Positions 48,928 to 61,475 of a DNA stretch of 64,000 nucleotides are shown here, piece after piece. The stretch is taken from positions 95,676,805 to 95,740,804 of the forward strand of contig CM040428.1 of the NCBI GenBank assembly GCA_022702705.1. The letters are read 5' to 3'. The notes under the pieces were generated by a model. It searched no databases. It was not told where the DNA came from and saw nothing but the letters and a program-made list of their open reading frames with translations. The stretch is from Papilionanthe hookeriana x Papilionanthe teres (taxonomy: Eukaryota; Streptophyta; Magnoliopsida; Asparagales; Orchidaceae). The position numbers and the translations under genes were made by a program. Positions within the stretch are counted from its first letter, which is position 1, and the number at the start of each line of letters is the position of its first letter.

Positions 48928-49546
48928 TATAATTTTCAACTCAAAAAGGTTCCAAAAGTTAGTTATAACCTACACCTTGTAATCATAGTGCAAACACTAT
49001 GAATTAACAATGTTTGTTCTGTAAACTTGATATCTTCCATTTTCATTTTGTTTCATTTTGTTTTTAAATAAATATTTTGTTTTGTTTTTTTAATTCTTCA
49101 AAATTTCTGCAACACATTTCAATTTATTATCAATTTGAAGAGTTCAAAATTGGTTTTCAATAAGTAGAAGGTGCTTCAGATTTGAAAGGTTAGCTCAATT
49201 TGCTAATAGCAAAGTCGAACATAGAAGGCATAAAGAAAAAGTGAAGTGCGGGGCCCTATCCAGAATCCCTTTCAAAGCACACCTTGCTTCTACGAAACAT
49301 GTTCACCAACACACCTATTAAGGGTCTAACCCCACAAAAGAATAAAATCATAGAGATTCCTAAACACATCTATTTAAGGGTGGTTAAACAGACAATCCCA
49401 GAATCGAGGAGAGTCGACGGTGCTTACCCAAGAAATAAATGAGCTATGAATTCCAACGGAAGGATGGTAATCTGAACCATGAGGAACATGAAACATTAAC
49501 AATGTATGAAGGTTAAATTTCCTAGTCTAAATGGAGAGAGAAGCTT
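48928..49546 (-). other. Element C leader
   Basis: Non-coding region between C's primer binding site and ORF1. It holds a weaker form of the leader box (tctatttaagggtggttaaa, 49369-49388) shared with A and B. Confidence 0.55.
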
Positions 49547-49565
49547 GTCCCCAGCGGAGTCGCCA
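49547..49565 (-). promoter_or_regulatory. Primer binding site of element C
   Basis: Minus strand again reads TGGCGACTCCGCTGGGGAC. The site is perfect although the rest of C has decayed. Confidence 0.9.
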
Positions 49566-49570
49566 GAAGA

Positions 49571-52500
49571 TGTCGGCTGTTAAAATGTTGTCATTTTGGT
49601 GCCTAATTTAATATGATATGTATGGTTTTAGAAAATATTATTTTAATTTTAAAAATGAAATCAAACCAATTTCAAATAAACAATAGCTTAAATAAATGAG
49701 CACAACATTACAAGCTATGAATTTACCCCGAAGAATGGACAAATTACTTAGTGATGAGAGTCATTTAAATAAACTAAGGAATATATGACATCCGTCTAGC
49801 ATGAGAATGATTTATGTTATCCGACAGATTCCCTTATCTAATATAAGAGATTAGATAGGGTTTATCTTAGCTGGGTTCTTAAAGTTGCCTATAAGGGAAA
49901 GCCCCTATAGTTAATGACATATTAAATGACTGAAGTCACCTGAGAAAACTCTTGCTATGAATCAGGAAATAATGCCTTCATGAAATCAAAGGGTAGGATT
50001 TTCAAGGTCAGACAATAGGAAATTCAAGTGGGAAACATACAAATTTGTAGCAGTTGTTTTTTCAATCGAAATGAAGAAAACTAGGGGATATCACAGATTC
50101 TAAGGAGAACTTCGGTGACTTCCCAAACTATCCTATGGTTTGGCTTTAAATTAGAAGAGATATTATTTAATGTTTCATCCTGCCAATTTTATTGTTTAAG
50201 GCTTACATTTACATAATAACAATTATGAAAATAGCGTGGAAGATAGGAGGATTTATGTCATACATAACAACAACCTCGAAGCCCTAAGACGTGTTAGGTC
50301 TTATATTACATGGTGCGCAAAACCTAAAAGATAAGGGCAAGGTTTATGTCGTGCTAGATGAACTACCTTAAAGTCTTATAGCTTGTTGTTTATTTCTAAG
50401 GAGGTTTGTTATTGTAGATCTGTTTGCTCTCTCGAAGATGTTCCTCTGCATGCCTCGTCGTAATGTCCACGGTGTTTGCTCCAAGCTCCATGTTGCAGCA
50501 GGATAAAGTTTAGAAGTGTCAAATTGAGGAGGGTGAGAAAGTATCAGGTAAGAGTTTACCAAACTCAACTAAATTAATTCAATAAGTTCATTTAGACAAG
50601 AGGAAATCTCGTTAGCATCCCTAGGTTGCCTCATCAGAGGATTCCCGATCAACCAAATAGACATATTAATTTAGTTGAAATTTTCTTTTTTTGTTTTGTT
50701 TGTGATTATTTTTCAATGTTGTCTTATCTTGTTGGATTTTTTTTTAATTCGGTTTTGGTTTAACATGCAAGGTGACATAATTTGCAAAAAATGAGAAGTA
50801 CTAGAAAGTAAAGTGCAGTAAAGTAAAGTACTATAAATAAACTATAAAAGCATACCAGTCATCTTCTCGCATTTCAGCTGAAATGTCAGTATTTACAGTG
50901 TATATGTATAATCTTGCAGTGAATTAAAATATGTTGCATGTAAGAAAAGCAGACAAGGTTTGTTCAAGGTGTGCCTACCATGCCCTAAAACATAACTTGA
51001 TGGGTTCTTGTTCATTTGTGTGTAATGAATGATTTTCTTGAGCAAAGCATAATAGGTTCAGGTTTCCTCTAAGATATCTAAAGGTCTATAATAGTGTTCG
51101 AGTATGACCCTAAACAACTTTTAAGACCCTTTTTGGAATGTCGCGAGTTCCACTGAACTTATTATGTTGCTAAATCATTCATGCATTACAATATGAGGCT
51201 TAATGGGTGTGTCTTAACCATAAGCTCAGTAAGCTTTAATGTTTTAATTATCTCATGTGCGAGATAACTATTACTTGATATTTTATTTTATAAATTATGT
51301 GAGTGGAGACCTTTAAGGATAAATTGACTTGTTAAGGAATTTAGCCAATTAATTTAAAGTTGGTCTAGAAATGTTTTCAAAATATTCTTGATCAATTATG
51401 TTTTCTTCTCTAAACCTCATTAATTAAAATTTTAGATTAAGCCTAGTTCACTACTAAGCCTTTAAGGATTATGGGTAAATTTGTAAATATAGGAATGTTA
51501 AATTAAATGTCACTTAACCTTTATCCATGATTGTATTATCATCAAACCATTAGCTAGGGGTCTCAAACAAGATAATTATTATCTTCCAAAAAAAAACCCC
51601 TCACCTTAGAATAATTTAGTTTAATTAACTTCCAAATTACCATAATTAAAGTATAATTACCATTTATACCCTTGTTATGGAGAGGTGAGATTGGTTTCTA
51701 TCTTTCAAACCCTTATATTTCAATCATCTAACAACGTTAATTAAAATCATTTATTACCCATCCACTCCCTTTGAATAAGCCTAAATATTAATTTAAAGCT
51801 TAAACTCCATAATTACCATTTTGCTCCCTTTATGGCCCATCACTTCATAATTCATTAAATTCAACTCAAATGACTTTAAAGTTTTCATGTTATCCCACTC
51901 ATGGGTCAATTAAAATATTAGAGGAGAAAATGTGATTTTTCTAATTTTTATTTTATTTTTATAATTATTTTAATGCAAAAATAGTTGTTTTTAATGTTAA
52001 TTCAATAACATGGCCAAAATAAATCATATGTCCTTAGGATAATTATTGGAGGTTCAATTAGGTTAGAGGACCATCTAGGGAAATTTTCATGATTTTTTGA
52101 GTTTTATTTTAGTTATTGGATTTATTTTTTTATTTTGTGTATTGATTAAATATAAAATATTATTTAAGTGGAAAATTATGTTTTATATTTTTCATAAATC
52201 TTTCTGAGTTCAGAGAACCTGAAGAAGGAAATTTCACATTTTTATAATTTTTATTTTGTTTATTATAATTATTTTAGCGAATAATTAGGGAAAATTCATT
52301 TTTAGCCCTTTAAAAATATTTTAATCATTCCCAAGTGACCAGGGATCCAAATGTGACATTTTGGTGTATTTTTATATTTTAGTGATCTTTATAATTTTTA
52401 ATAATTTTAAATATGTTTTAATTATTTAAAATTAAAACTATATCTTGAAAATGAAATGTTTATTTTAATTCCAATTTTATTTTTCTTACCTCCCTTTGGT

Positions 52501-52643
52501 CACTAGGAACTCCCAAAACTATTTTTATAATTTTCTTAATTATACTTCTTATAATTATTTTAATTCCAAAAGTGTTAGTTTAATTAGAAAATTCATTTTA
52601 GTAATTAAATCAATTCCAATTGACTTCAAATTTTTATGTGGGC
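49571..52643 (-). repeat. Element C 5' LTR (partial, interrupted by element D)
   Basis: It begins (plus strand) tgtcggctgt, the reversed LTR terminus, and keeps blocks seen in A and B LTR ends: aaagcccctatagttaatgaca, gaagaatggacaa, and the AT-rich part with ccaattgacttcaaattttt. It then breaks at 52643 where the TG of another LTR starts. The five bases before the break (tgggc, 52639-52643) are the expected target duplication. The rest of this LTR should lie right of the window. Confidence 0.82.
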
Positions 52644-52846
52644 TGATAAACTTATAATATATAATATTTTTGTGTATATTTTTATAACTATTATTTGATG
52701 ATATTTCACTTTAATGGAATGTATTTGTGTGTTTTTCTTTTAGGTATAATTAAATGGAATAAATATGTCAAAAGGAGTAAAGAGGATCAAATTTGGAGCA
52801 AAAATGAAGGTGTTAAAATGAATTGGGGTGCCTATGCGTCCAGATC

Positions 52847-52925
52847 TGGCGCCTAAGCGCCAGCAGACAGAGAAGGCCGTGCTTAAGCGCACCCTGCGCT
52901 TAAACGCAGGGTAGTTAATTTGCAA
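52847..52925 (+). other. GC-rich hairpins in the D LTR
   Basis: tggcgcctaagcgcca (52847-52862) is a perfect 6-bp-arm hairpin with a ctaa loop. Next come ttaagcgc/gcgcttaa and ccctgcg/cgcaggg inverted repeats. The first is repeated exactly in the E LTR (57287-57302). They stand out in AT-rich sequence, upstream of the TATA box. Confidence 0.75.
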
Positions 52926-53105
52926 TTTCAAGGAATTTTTGGCAAATTTTAAAGAGGTATTTGAGGCACCGTTTGGTACAAACACGGGTAATGGATCAAA
53001 GGCACCAAAAGATATTCAAATTTCACTTGAAAGGATGCATCTCTTGGGCAGATTCATTGAATTTAGACACATTTTGAAGAGACACCAAGTCACCTTTTGA
53101 GAAAA

Positions 53106-53112
53106 TATAAAA
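53106..53112 (+). promoter_or_regulatory. TATA box of D LTR
   Basis: TATAAAA in gaaaatataaaaggaagg. E (57622-57629) and F (62057-62064) have TATAAATA at the matching place, after the conserved gaagaggtgc-type words. Confidence 0.6.
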
Positions 53113-54519
53113 GGAAGGACTTAAAAAGAATCTAAAGAGGCTAGAGGAAGGTAAAAGTAGTGTGAGAGAGACTTAGGAAAGGTTGGTTATAGTAAGAAGT
53201 TGTAGGATTATTACTTAGGGTTTCGTCACACTTATCTCATTCCTAGTGAAAGGGAAGGTAGATAGAGATTTCTGAGTAAAATTCCTTTTTCTTAGCGAGG
53301 TTTTAACCCTATAGGGTTGGGTGACCAGTCCTAGGGAGTCCTGTAAGAGAAAAGAAGAGATTAAAAGGAACTTCAAAATTTTGGTGAAAGGAACTTGAGA
53401 TAACTTTTTGTCTTTGTACTTCATTTGGTTTTAATTGAGACTTCTTGTGTTTTCTACATTATTTCTACTTTTAAAATTACTTTTATTGTGTTTTCTCCAT
53501 GGATTCTGAGTAGTTTTATTGATCTTTTTCTTTAAAATGAATAGTAATTAAGTGTTGGATGGAAGTTGTGGAAGTATTGATCTTTAATGTTGGAATAAGT
53601 TGTGATGATTTAATCCTTGCACATCATTTACTTATTGATTTGGCCAATTAATATGTTAACATTTGTTGTGAGAACATATGATCCTTGTAGTTATTGTCCT
53701 AGTCAACTATTGGTAGAAATCACATGATATTGTATGAATGAAAAGATAATTCATATAATTTTGTGCAAATAAATAGAGAAATATACTTTGATGGGTTTAA
53801 ATTAAAGTACTTTAGGGTGACAGACTAAAGCCTCGAATTTGGTTTACTATTTTAGGTTTTGATAAGAGATGTTAGCCCTCAGGTGGAGAGAAAGGATGGA
53901 ACTCTAGAGTGAGAGCTATTATCTTCCTTACCTAAACCGTCTTAAATACTATTCAAACTTTAAACTAGCCAATGTTCTTTATAGCATCTCTAGTAAGGGT
54001 AAGGAATTTAACACAACAAATTTTGAATAATTCTATAACAAAACTCCTATACTTTTTACTTATTCATGATAAGGAAAGTGATATTTTTATTTATATTTCT
54101 TTAATCTTACAAAAATCTCCTTATAGTTAATTGTTCATTTTATTTCATAAAATAAGATAATACCAAAAAGAATAAAATTTTAAAGTTTTCTGATATCTTA
54201 AACTATTTAATTAAGTGTCTGTTTCAAATTAGATTTCGTGATTTAATTTGTTATAATTATAAATATCATAATGATCGCCTGTAGGTTCGATATTTCAGTG
54301 CTTAATCAGAAAGTCCTATATAACTTCATAATGAGATGTATACTTGCGTAGAGTCCTTATATTTAAATATAACTGTTAAATTCCTATTTACACTAGAATC
54401 AAGTTTTTAGCATCATTGTAAAGAAAGAAATTTTATGAAAAGAGACTAGAATATTATATCATAAATATAATAATCAATCATATCATCACAAGTATATATA
54501 TCAGAAGGGATCAAGTTTT

Positions 54520-54537
54520 TGGCCTCCATTGTCGGGG
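54520..54537 (+). promoter_or_regulatory. Degenerate primer binding site of D
   Basis: tggcctccattgtcgggg is a mutated form of the perfect site seen in F (TGGCGCCGTTGCCGGGGA). From memory this type pairs with tRNA-Asp in Athila elements. Confidence 0.65.
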
Positions 54538-54673
54538 AGGCATTGAGTTGAAAAGAAAAAAAATTAAAAGGAATTTTTAGAAAAACAGAATTTATATTTT
54601 TAGAAAGTTTTATTTAAACTTTATTTGTTTACGCGTGTTGTATTTTATTTTCATTGTTGTGTTTTATTTGTTT

Positions 54674-55915
54674 ATGCCTAGTTTAAGTTTTAAAGGACTA
54701 GTGTCATGCGATTCTAAATTAGAAAGAACTATTAAATAAATTAATAATATTAAAATAAAAAAAATTAAAAAATTTTAAGAAATGAGAAATCAAAATAATC
54801 AAAATGCTAAAATGCATCAAAAATTTAGACCCTTAAAAGATTATGCAAACCCTACAGTGGATGAACTTCATGGTAGTATTCAAAATCCTGCTGTAAGTGC
54901 TAATTCATTTGAGCTTAAAAGTGCTATTATCCAAACGATAACAAATAATCTGTTTAGGGGACGACCAACTGAAGATCCAAACTTACATCTTGCCAATTTT
55001 CTAGAATTGTGTGCTAAATTTAAATATGATTGTGTTTCTGATGATGCTATTAGACTTAGGATTTCCCATTCTCACTAAGGGATAAGGCTAAGATATGGCT
55101 AAATTCATTACAGTTGGATCTAGTAGAAATTGATGTGATTTAGCACAGATATTTCTTGCTAAGTATTTTACACCATAAAAAACTATGAATCTTAGGAATG
55201 ATATTACATCTTTTTGTCAGTTTGAAGGGGAATCTATTTATGAAGATTGGGAATGATTTAAAGAACTCCTAAGAAAATGTCCAAACCATGCTATATCAGA
55301 TTGGTTAATTATTCAGACCTTTTATAACGTATTACATGGCTCTCTTAGATCTATTATCGATGTCACGGCTCGTGGTTCATTAATGTCAAAACGATTTCAT
55401 GAAGCTTATACATTATTTGAAGAAATGGCTACTAAATATTTAATGGCCTTCTGAAAGGTTGCATCCTAAATAGGTAGCTAATAATCATGAATCTAAAGCT
55501 TTTGTAATGTTAGCAAATCAAGTTGCTACAATTTTAAGGAAGATAGACCAATTTGAAATGAATTTTTCTCAACAAATTTCAAAGATTGAGGAGAAGTCAT
55601 TAGTCTAAATGTTAGATTTGCAAACTTCAATTAAAACATTAAATGCTATAAATAATAAGTTAAATAACCCATATTTAAAATACTATAACCCAGGTCAGAA
55701 AAACTATCCTAACTTTAATTGGAATAATAATAATTTAGGTGGTATTAATCAACAATGGGGGAACAACCAAGTAAATTCATTGGGGAACTGAAACAACCAA
55801 GGTAATGGTAATTATAGACCTACTTATCCTCCAGGTTTTAATAATAATCCATAATTTAGGGATAAGAAGTTATCTATAGAAGAAGTGGTGTTACAAATGA
55901 GAAATTAGTTACAAA
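54674..55915 (+). pseudogene. gag: Element D gag, broken
   Basis: Athila-type Gag. The short lead ORF at 54674 ends in stops, then 54782-55078 gives PLKDYANPTVDELHGSIQNP, FELKSAIIQ and DPNLHLANFLELCAKFKY. The capsid core continues in other frames (RDKAKIWLNSL, the YE.WE.FKELLRKCP region to 55330). The Asn-rich tail (YYNPGQKNYPNFNWNN, 55609-55791) precedes the protease. Many stops and shifts; older than F's copy by the number of breaks. Confidence 0.8.
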
Positions 55916-57130
55916 GTTAAGGAGCTGTAATTAGAAATATGGAGAATCAATTGGGAAAAATTGCAAATTCATTAAGTAATAGAGCCCAAGGAACACTTCC
56001 TAGTAATACATGTGTAAATTTAAAAGACCAGAATAAAGAGCATGTAAAGGCTGTTCAACTTAGAAGTATAAGAGAGTTGGAAGGTAGAGTACAAAAAAAG
56101 ATTGAAGTAAAGAGGGAAGAAATTGAAGAACCTAAAGAAGACTCTCCAATAGGTTTTGAGGGAACTATTTCTCCATTTAAAATTGATTTATAAAAATTGC
56201 CACCTTCTCCATTTCCTCAGAGACTTCATTAACATAAGTTAGATAAACAATTTTCAAAATTTCTGGAAATCATTAAAAAGCTTACAATAATTATTCTTTT
56301 TGTTGTAGTCTTAGAAAAAATGCCAAGCCATGTGAAGTTTATGAAAGATATTCTTATCATAAAAAAAAGTTTGAAGATAATGAGACAGTTGCACTCAGTG
56401 AAGAATACATTGCTATAATTCAGAAAAAACTCCCTGAAAAGCTTAAAGGTCTTGGAAGCTTCACAATTCCATGTGCGATAGAAGATGGATTTTATGGAAA
56501 AGATTTATGTTATTTAGGTGTAACAATTAACCTTATGTCATTATCTATATTTAAAAGACTGCGACTAGGAGAAATATCCCCTACAACTGTAACTTTTCAA
56601 TTAGTAGATCGTTCTGTAGCTTATTCTAAGAGAATTATAGAAGATGTTTTGGTAAAAGTAGATCGATTTATCTTTCTTGTTGATTTCATTGTGCTAGATA
56701 TGGAGGAAGATATAGAGATACCTATCATTCTTGGGAGACATTTCCTATCAACAAGAAGAGCAATGATAGATGTGCAAAAAAGAGAATTAACTATGCGTGT
56801 CAATGATCAAACTTTTACTTCTAATATTTCAAAATTAATGAAATACCCTGCAAAAGTTAAATACGATGAATGTTTTAGGATAGATGTAATAAGATATCTC
56901 AGTGAATGCCATTTTAAAACAACTTATAATGAAAATTCTAAAATGAAAGAACTGGAACACGATCAAGAAGAGGAATTAGAATATTTTAATGATTTTATTG
57001 AAGAAGATTCAAAATTTGTTCAAGAAAGTTCTAAAATTTCGCAGATAATAGAAAAGGTTAATCTTTTTTTCCATCAATTAAGAAAACTCCTGAACTTGTT
57101 GATCTACCTAAAAAATACCCAATTTTATGC
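55916..57130 (+). pseudogene. Element D protease-like region, no pol
   Basis: MENQLGKIANSLSNRAQGTLPSNT opens the Gag-protease junction. The active-site block reads LCYLGVTINLMSLSIF where E has LCDLGASINLM, so the catalytic Asp is Tyr (56511-56513). The frame from 56535 is open for 222 codons with VLDMEEDIEIPIILGR(H)FLST. There is no reverse transcriptase, RNase H or integrase: the sequence goes straight into the LTR of unit E. D could only have moved with proteins from another element. Confidence 0.78.
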
Positions 57131-57621
57131 CTTATTTATGATTCAATTCTTAAGAATGTTATGCTTTAATGAAAAGTATTTTTATGTTTTTGGTTGTAGA
57201 TGATTTAAAAAGAGTCCAAGAAACGAAAAAGGAGGAAAAAGGAGCAAAAATGGAGCTTACGGAGAAAAATTTTGGAATTATTGGCCTGGCGCCTAAGCGC
57301 CAAATCGATACAGACGCTGTCATGTTTTTTTGATGACTTTGGGCAGTTATTTTGACGGTGTTAAGTGGTTATTGGAGCTTCTAGAAGACTGGAAATTACT
57401 CCTAGTATATAAGACATGTGATACAATGTATTTGGACACCAAGAAAAGTTTTTGATCGTGAAGAGGTGCGACCCAAAGTGAAGAGGTGCGAAAGACCTGG
57501 TCACGGAGTCCGGCGCCAGATCCCGGCGCCTAGGCGCTACAGTTACCTTCTAGAAGATACATTGAATTTGGACAAATTTTGAAGAGGTGCCTTAAGCAAC
57601 CCCTGGTCAAATTCAAAGCTC

Positions 57622-57629
57622 TATAAATA
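57622..57629 (+). promoter_or_regulatory. TATA box of E LTR
   Basis: TATAAATA in agctctataaataacagc, matching F at 62057-62064. Confidence 0.6.
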
Positions 57630-58620
57630 ACAGCACATTCTACAGAGAAAATGGCACCAAAACCCCCCCTCTTAGTACACATACCCATTTAGCATCTTCT
57701 TTTTAAACTCTAGTTTTATTTAGTCTCTTCCATACTTAGGGTGCCACTTTATTTTGTATAGTTAGTTTATTTTGAGTGTTTATTGTGTGTTATTGTTGTT
57801 GGTGTCTTTCATCATTTCTTTGGAGTCAGTAAAAGTCAGTGGATTAGTCGAAGGAACACTTCAGATAAGTATTTGTACTTTAGTTCAAAGTTTTATAAAT
57901 ATGTTGTGTTGTGTTATTTCAATGTGTTCTGATTAGTTAGTTATCTTTCTCCTTTCAACTATGAAAAGATTGTAAATTAATTAAATTTTGTAGGAGAATT
58001 AAATATAAAATATTTTAAAACATTATGATGATATTAATACCTATCTTAGTTTACCTTTTAAATTGGCCATTTAATTTGTTAAAACCTGTTAAAGAATTTT
58101 GAGACATATCCGGATATAAATTCTTAACTAGTAGATATCACATGAATTCTTAGGTAATCGCAGGCTATACGCGGATTATTTAAGGTGAAGTACAAATAAA
58201 TAGGAAGATAATATTTATTGGGTATAAAATTAATTAGTTTTTAGAGTGACAATAAATTCTAATAATTTGGTTTATAGAAAGGTAACAGGTCACTGGTAGG
58301 GCCGACCATAGCCACCCTTGGACATCTAGTAGTGTGAGCCTAGATTAACCCATTCTACTAATAAAACATCCTGAGCCTATCTTTAGATTAGTCAATGTTC
58401 TTTGCACCTGGACCAAAAGAGTAAAGATTAGAAATGCATCTATTTGGCATAATACCATAATCTTAATTCCCTACAAAAGATAATTAATATATAAGTCTTG
58501 GATTAGTTGAAAAAGGAGAAAATCATTTTTATACTTGCATTAAATTTTAATTACTGCTTACATTACTTTACTTCTTACTGCTTACTTGCTTTTAGTAAAA
58601 ATTGTTAGTAAATTAAATTC

Positions 58621-58622
<2 letters not shown>

Positions 58623-58670
<48 letters not shown>
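58623..58670 (+). repeat. (AT)24 microsatellite in E LTR
   Basis: A perfect 48-bp AT dinucleotide run inside the LTR, absent from the D and F LTRs at the same place. Likely to vary in length. Confidence 0.95.
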
Positions 58671-58672
<2 letters not shown>

Positions 58673-58980
58673 ATAAAGTATATATAAATTGCTTTTAAAA
58701 ATTCCAAAATATTACTTATATTTCTTTCTTCTTATAAAATCACTATCCCTGTGGGATCGATAACGAGGACTCTACTAGAGCCCTGTATTACTTGAACGAT
58801 ACGTATACTTGCATTTAAAATTGTGACTTTTATAAGAATAAAATTTAAATATAAAATTGTAAAAGTAAACCTCGCACATCAAGTTTTTGAAGCTATTTAC
58901 CAGGAAATAAATTTTCTAAAAAGTGGTATCAAATTCTTGTATTTTAAAGCTTATATAAAGTCGTATCGCATCAAGTTTTT

Positions 58981-58999
58981 TAAGCGCCATTGTCGGGGA
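58981..58999 (+). promoter_or_regulatory. Degenerate primer binding site of E
   Basis: taagcgccattgtcgggga matches TGGCGCCGTTGCCGGGGA except at the first bases and three inner positions. It lies seven bases after the LTR end. Confidence 0.65.
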
Positions 59000-59106
59000 T
59001 AAAATAGAACATAATATTATAAAATGTAAAAAGTAAAGAATATAAATTATAAAAAACAAAAAACAAAATGGAAAACAAAACAAAACAAAAATATTTTAAA
59101 TTTTTA

Positions 59107-60275
59107 TGCGTAGTTCTGGATCTGAAGGATTACTACCTTTTGATTCTGAATTAGAAAGAACAATTAAAAGAATTAAAAAATAAAAAAAATTCAAAACATC
59201 AAGAAATGGCTAACTTACATAATAATAATCAAAATCCAATCGAAATTAATGAACAAAATATTTATAAATAGTTAAGGGAATATGCAAACCCTACAGTTGA
59301 TGAACTTCATGTTAGTATTCAAATTCCAGCTGTAGATGCTAATTCTTTTGAGCTTAAACCTTCTATTATTCAAATGGTTTAAAATAATCAATTTGGAGGA
59401 ACATCTAATGGGGATCCAAATTTACATCTTGCTAGTTTTTTAGGACTTTGTGCTACCTTTAAATATAATAATGTTTCTGATGATGCTATTAGGCTTAGAC
59501 TCTTTCCTTTTTCCTTAAAACATAAAGCAAAGATGTGGCTTAATTCATTAGTAAGTTGTTCTATTAAAACATGGGCAGATATGACACAAAAATTCCTTGC
59601 TAAATATTTTCCTCCTTCTAAAACTGCTAAATTTAGAAATGATATTACTTCATTTACGGAATTTGATGGAGAAACAATTTATGAAGCTTGGGAAAGATTT
59701 AAAGAACTATTAAGAAAATGTCCTCATCATGCTTTACTAGATTGGTTAATTATTCATATATTTTATAATGGACTTATTGGATCACTTAGATCTATTATTG
59801 ATGCTACTACTGGTGGTTCTTTAATGGCTAAGACATTTGAAGAAGCCTACACCTAAATTGAAGAAATTCCTAATAACAATTTTCAATGGCCTTTTGAAAG
59901 GGTTAATCCTAAAAGAATGGCCAGTATTCATGATAATGAAGGGTTTTCTATTTTAGCTTCATAAGTGGCTGTGATATCTAAGAAATTAGATAATTTTGTT
60001 ATTAATATATCACATGTAAGTAATGATAATTCTGCAAATTCTGATGATTCTCAAACAATGGAAACTTTGCAAGCTATTGCTAGTAAAACTAATAACCCTT
60101 ATTTTAATTATTATAATCCTGGTTGGAATAATCATCCTAGTTTTAATTGGAGTAATGGACATCAAGCTAATCCATATTGGAATAATCAAGGAAATTCAAA
60201 CTATAGACCAACTTATCCTCCTGATTATAACAATCAGCAGAAAAAGTTTTCTGTAGAAGAATTGATCTTGAACTA
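59107..60275 (+). pseudogene. gag: Element E gag, in-frame stops
   Basis: A short lead ORF (59107, MRSSGSEGLLPFDSELERTIKRI) corresponds to the N-terminus of F's Gag. From the ATG at 59206 a single frame runs to 60275 with four stops (one near 59269, one in MV(stop)NNQFGG, 59854 and 59962). Capsid motifs: LREYANPTVDELH, LRLFPFSLKHKAKMWLNSL, FLAKYFPPSKTAKFRNDI, YEAWERFKELLRKCPHHAL, IFYNGLIGSLRSIIDATTGG. An Asn/Trp-rich tail follows. One frameshift near 60260 separates it from the protease. Confidence 0.87.
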
Positions 60276-61475
60276 AGCAATCAGCTACAAAATCAAAATA
60301 CTGCTATTCATGATATTGAGAATCAGATGGGTCAAATCATTAATTTCATTAATTACAGACCTCAAGGAACACTGCCTAGCAATGTTGAAATTAATCCTAA
60401 AGGATCTGGAAAAGAACATGAACAAGGAAAAGCTGTACAACTCAGAAGTGAAAAGGAATTAAAAGAGAAAACACAGAATGAGATTGAAAAAGAGAAAGAA
60501 GTTGAAGAGATTGAAAAACCTAAAGATACCCTTTCTCCAAATAAAGATCAGAATGTTGTACCTATTGAAGTGGAATTTGAGAAACCACCACCACCTTTTC
60601 CTCAAAGACTGAAACAGCAGAAACTTGACCATCAATTTTCTAAGTTATTTGAAACTTTTAAGAAACTTACCATCAACATTCCTTTTGCTGAAGCTTTGGA
60701 GCAAATGCCAAGCTATGCAAAATTTATAAAGGATATTTTAAGCAAGAAGAGAAAATTTGAAGCTTATGAAACTGTTGCACTAAGTGAAGAATGTAGTGCA
60801 ATAATTCAGAAGAAATTACCTCAGAAACTTAAAGATCTTGGAAGTTTCACTATACCATGTGATATTGGAGAAAAATTCTGTGGAAAAGCCTTATGTGATT
60901 TAGGAGCTAGTATTAATCTCATGACATTTTCAATCTTTCCAAGGTTAGATTTTGGAGAGCTTTCTCCGACCACTGTAACTCTTCAGTTAGCTGATCGATC
61001 GATCACTTATCCTAAAGGAGTTATACAAGATGTTCTTGTTAAGGTAAGTAAATTTATCTTCCCTGTGGATTTCATTATTCTAGATATAGAAGAAGATAAA
61101 GAAATACTTATCATTTTAGGGAGACTTTTTCTAGCTACCGGTCGAGCTATGATTGATGTACAAAATGGAGACTTAACGATGAGAGTTAATGATCAAGAGA
61201 TAACATTCAATGTTCTAAAATCAACGAGGTATCTTGATAAAGAAAAATGTTATCCGATGGATATTTTTGATTATATAATTGAAAAGCATTATCAAGAAAA
61301 ATGTAAGGTCATTTCTGATGATAAAGATAAAGAGTCTATGTTATATAATGAGTCATTAAATGAAGAAAATTTATCTGAAGAAACTTATTATATTCATGAA
61401 AATTGGGAAATTTTAGACACAACTAAAAATGATATACTTTTACCCTCAATTGAAAAGCCCCTAAACTGGAATTAA
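60262..61475 (+). pseudogene. pro: Element E Gag-protease C-terminal region (long open part)
   Basis: Open for 382 codons from the Met at 60327, and upstream in the same frame to about 60262. It contains RPQGTLPSNVE, a Lys/Glu-rich linker, PPFPQRLKQQKLD, IPFAEALEQMPSYAKF, ALSEECSAIIQKKLPQKLKD, then the protease active site ALCDLGASINLM with Asp191 (60897-60899) and the second motif IILGRLFLATGRAMIDV (263-279). This is the best-kept protease of the D-E-F block and the active-site Asp is intact. The N-terminal start is set by the upstream frameshift, so the listed start is not a true translation start. Confidence 0.85.

Larger units (their letters stand above)
52644..54513 (+). repeat. Element D LTR (Athila-type, about 1.9 kb)
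   Basis: Starts TGATAAACTTATAATATATA and ends gggatca, followed by agttttTGGcctcc, the usual position of an Athila-type primer binding site. It contains a TATAAAA box (53106-53112), GC-rich hairpins (52847-52925) and the end block with gtatacttgcg common to these LTRs. Units E and F carry diverged versions. Confidence 0.82.
57140..58973 (+). repeat. LTR between units D and E
   Basis: Homology to the D LTR begins near the ctttaatg...gtatttttatg block and runs through the hairpin (57287-57302), a second GC-rich hairpin region (57509-57540), TATAAATA (57622) and the gtgggatcgataacgaggac / gatacgtatacttgc end block, to gcatca at 58973. The TG start and about 60 bases seen in D are not evident, so the left edge is approximate. 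Confidence 0.72.
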
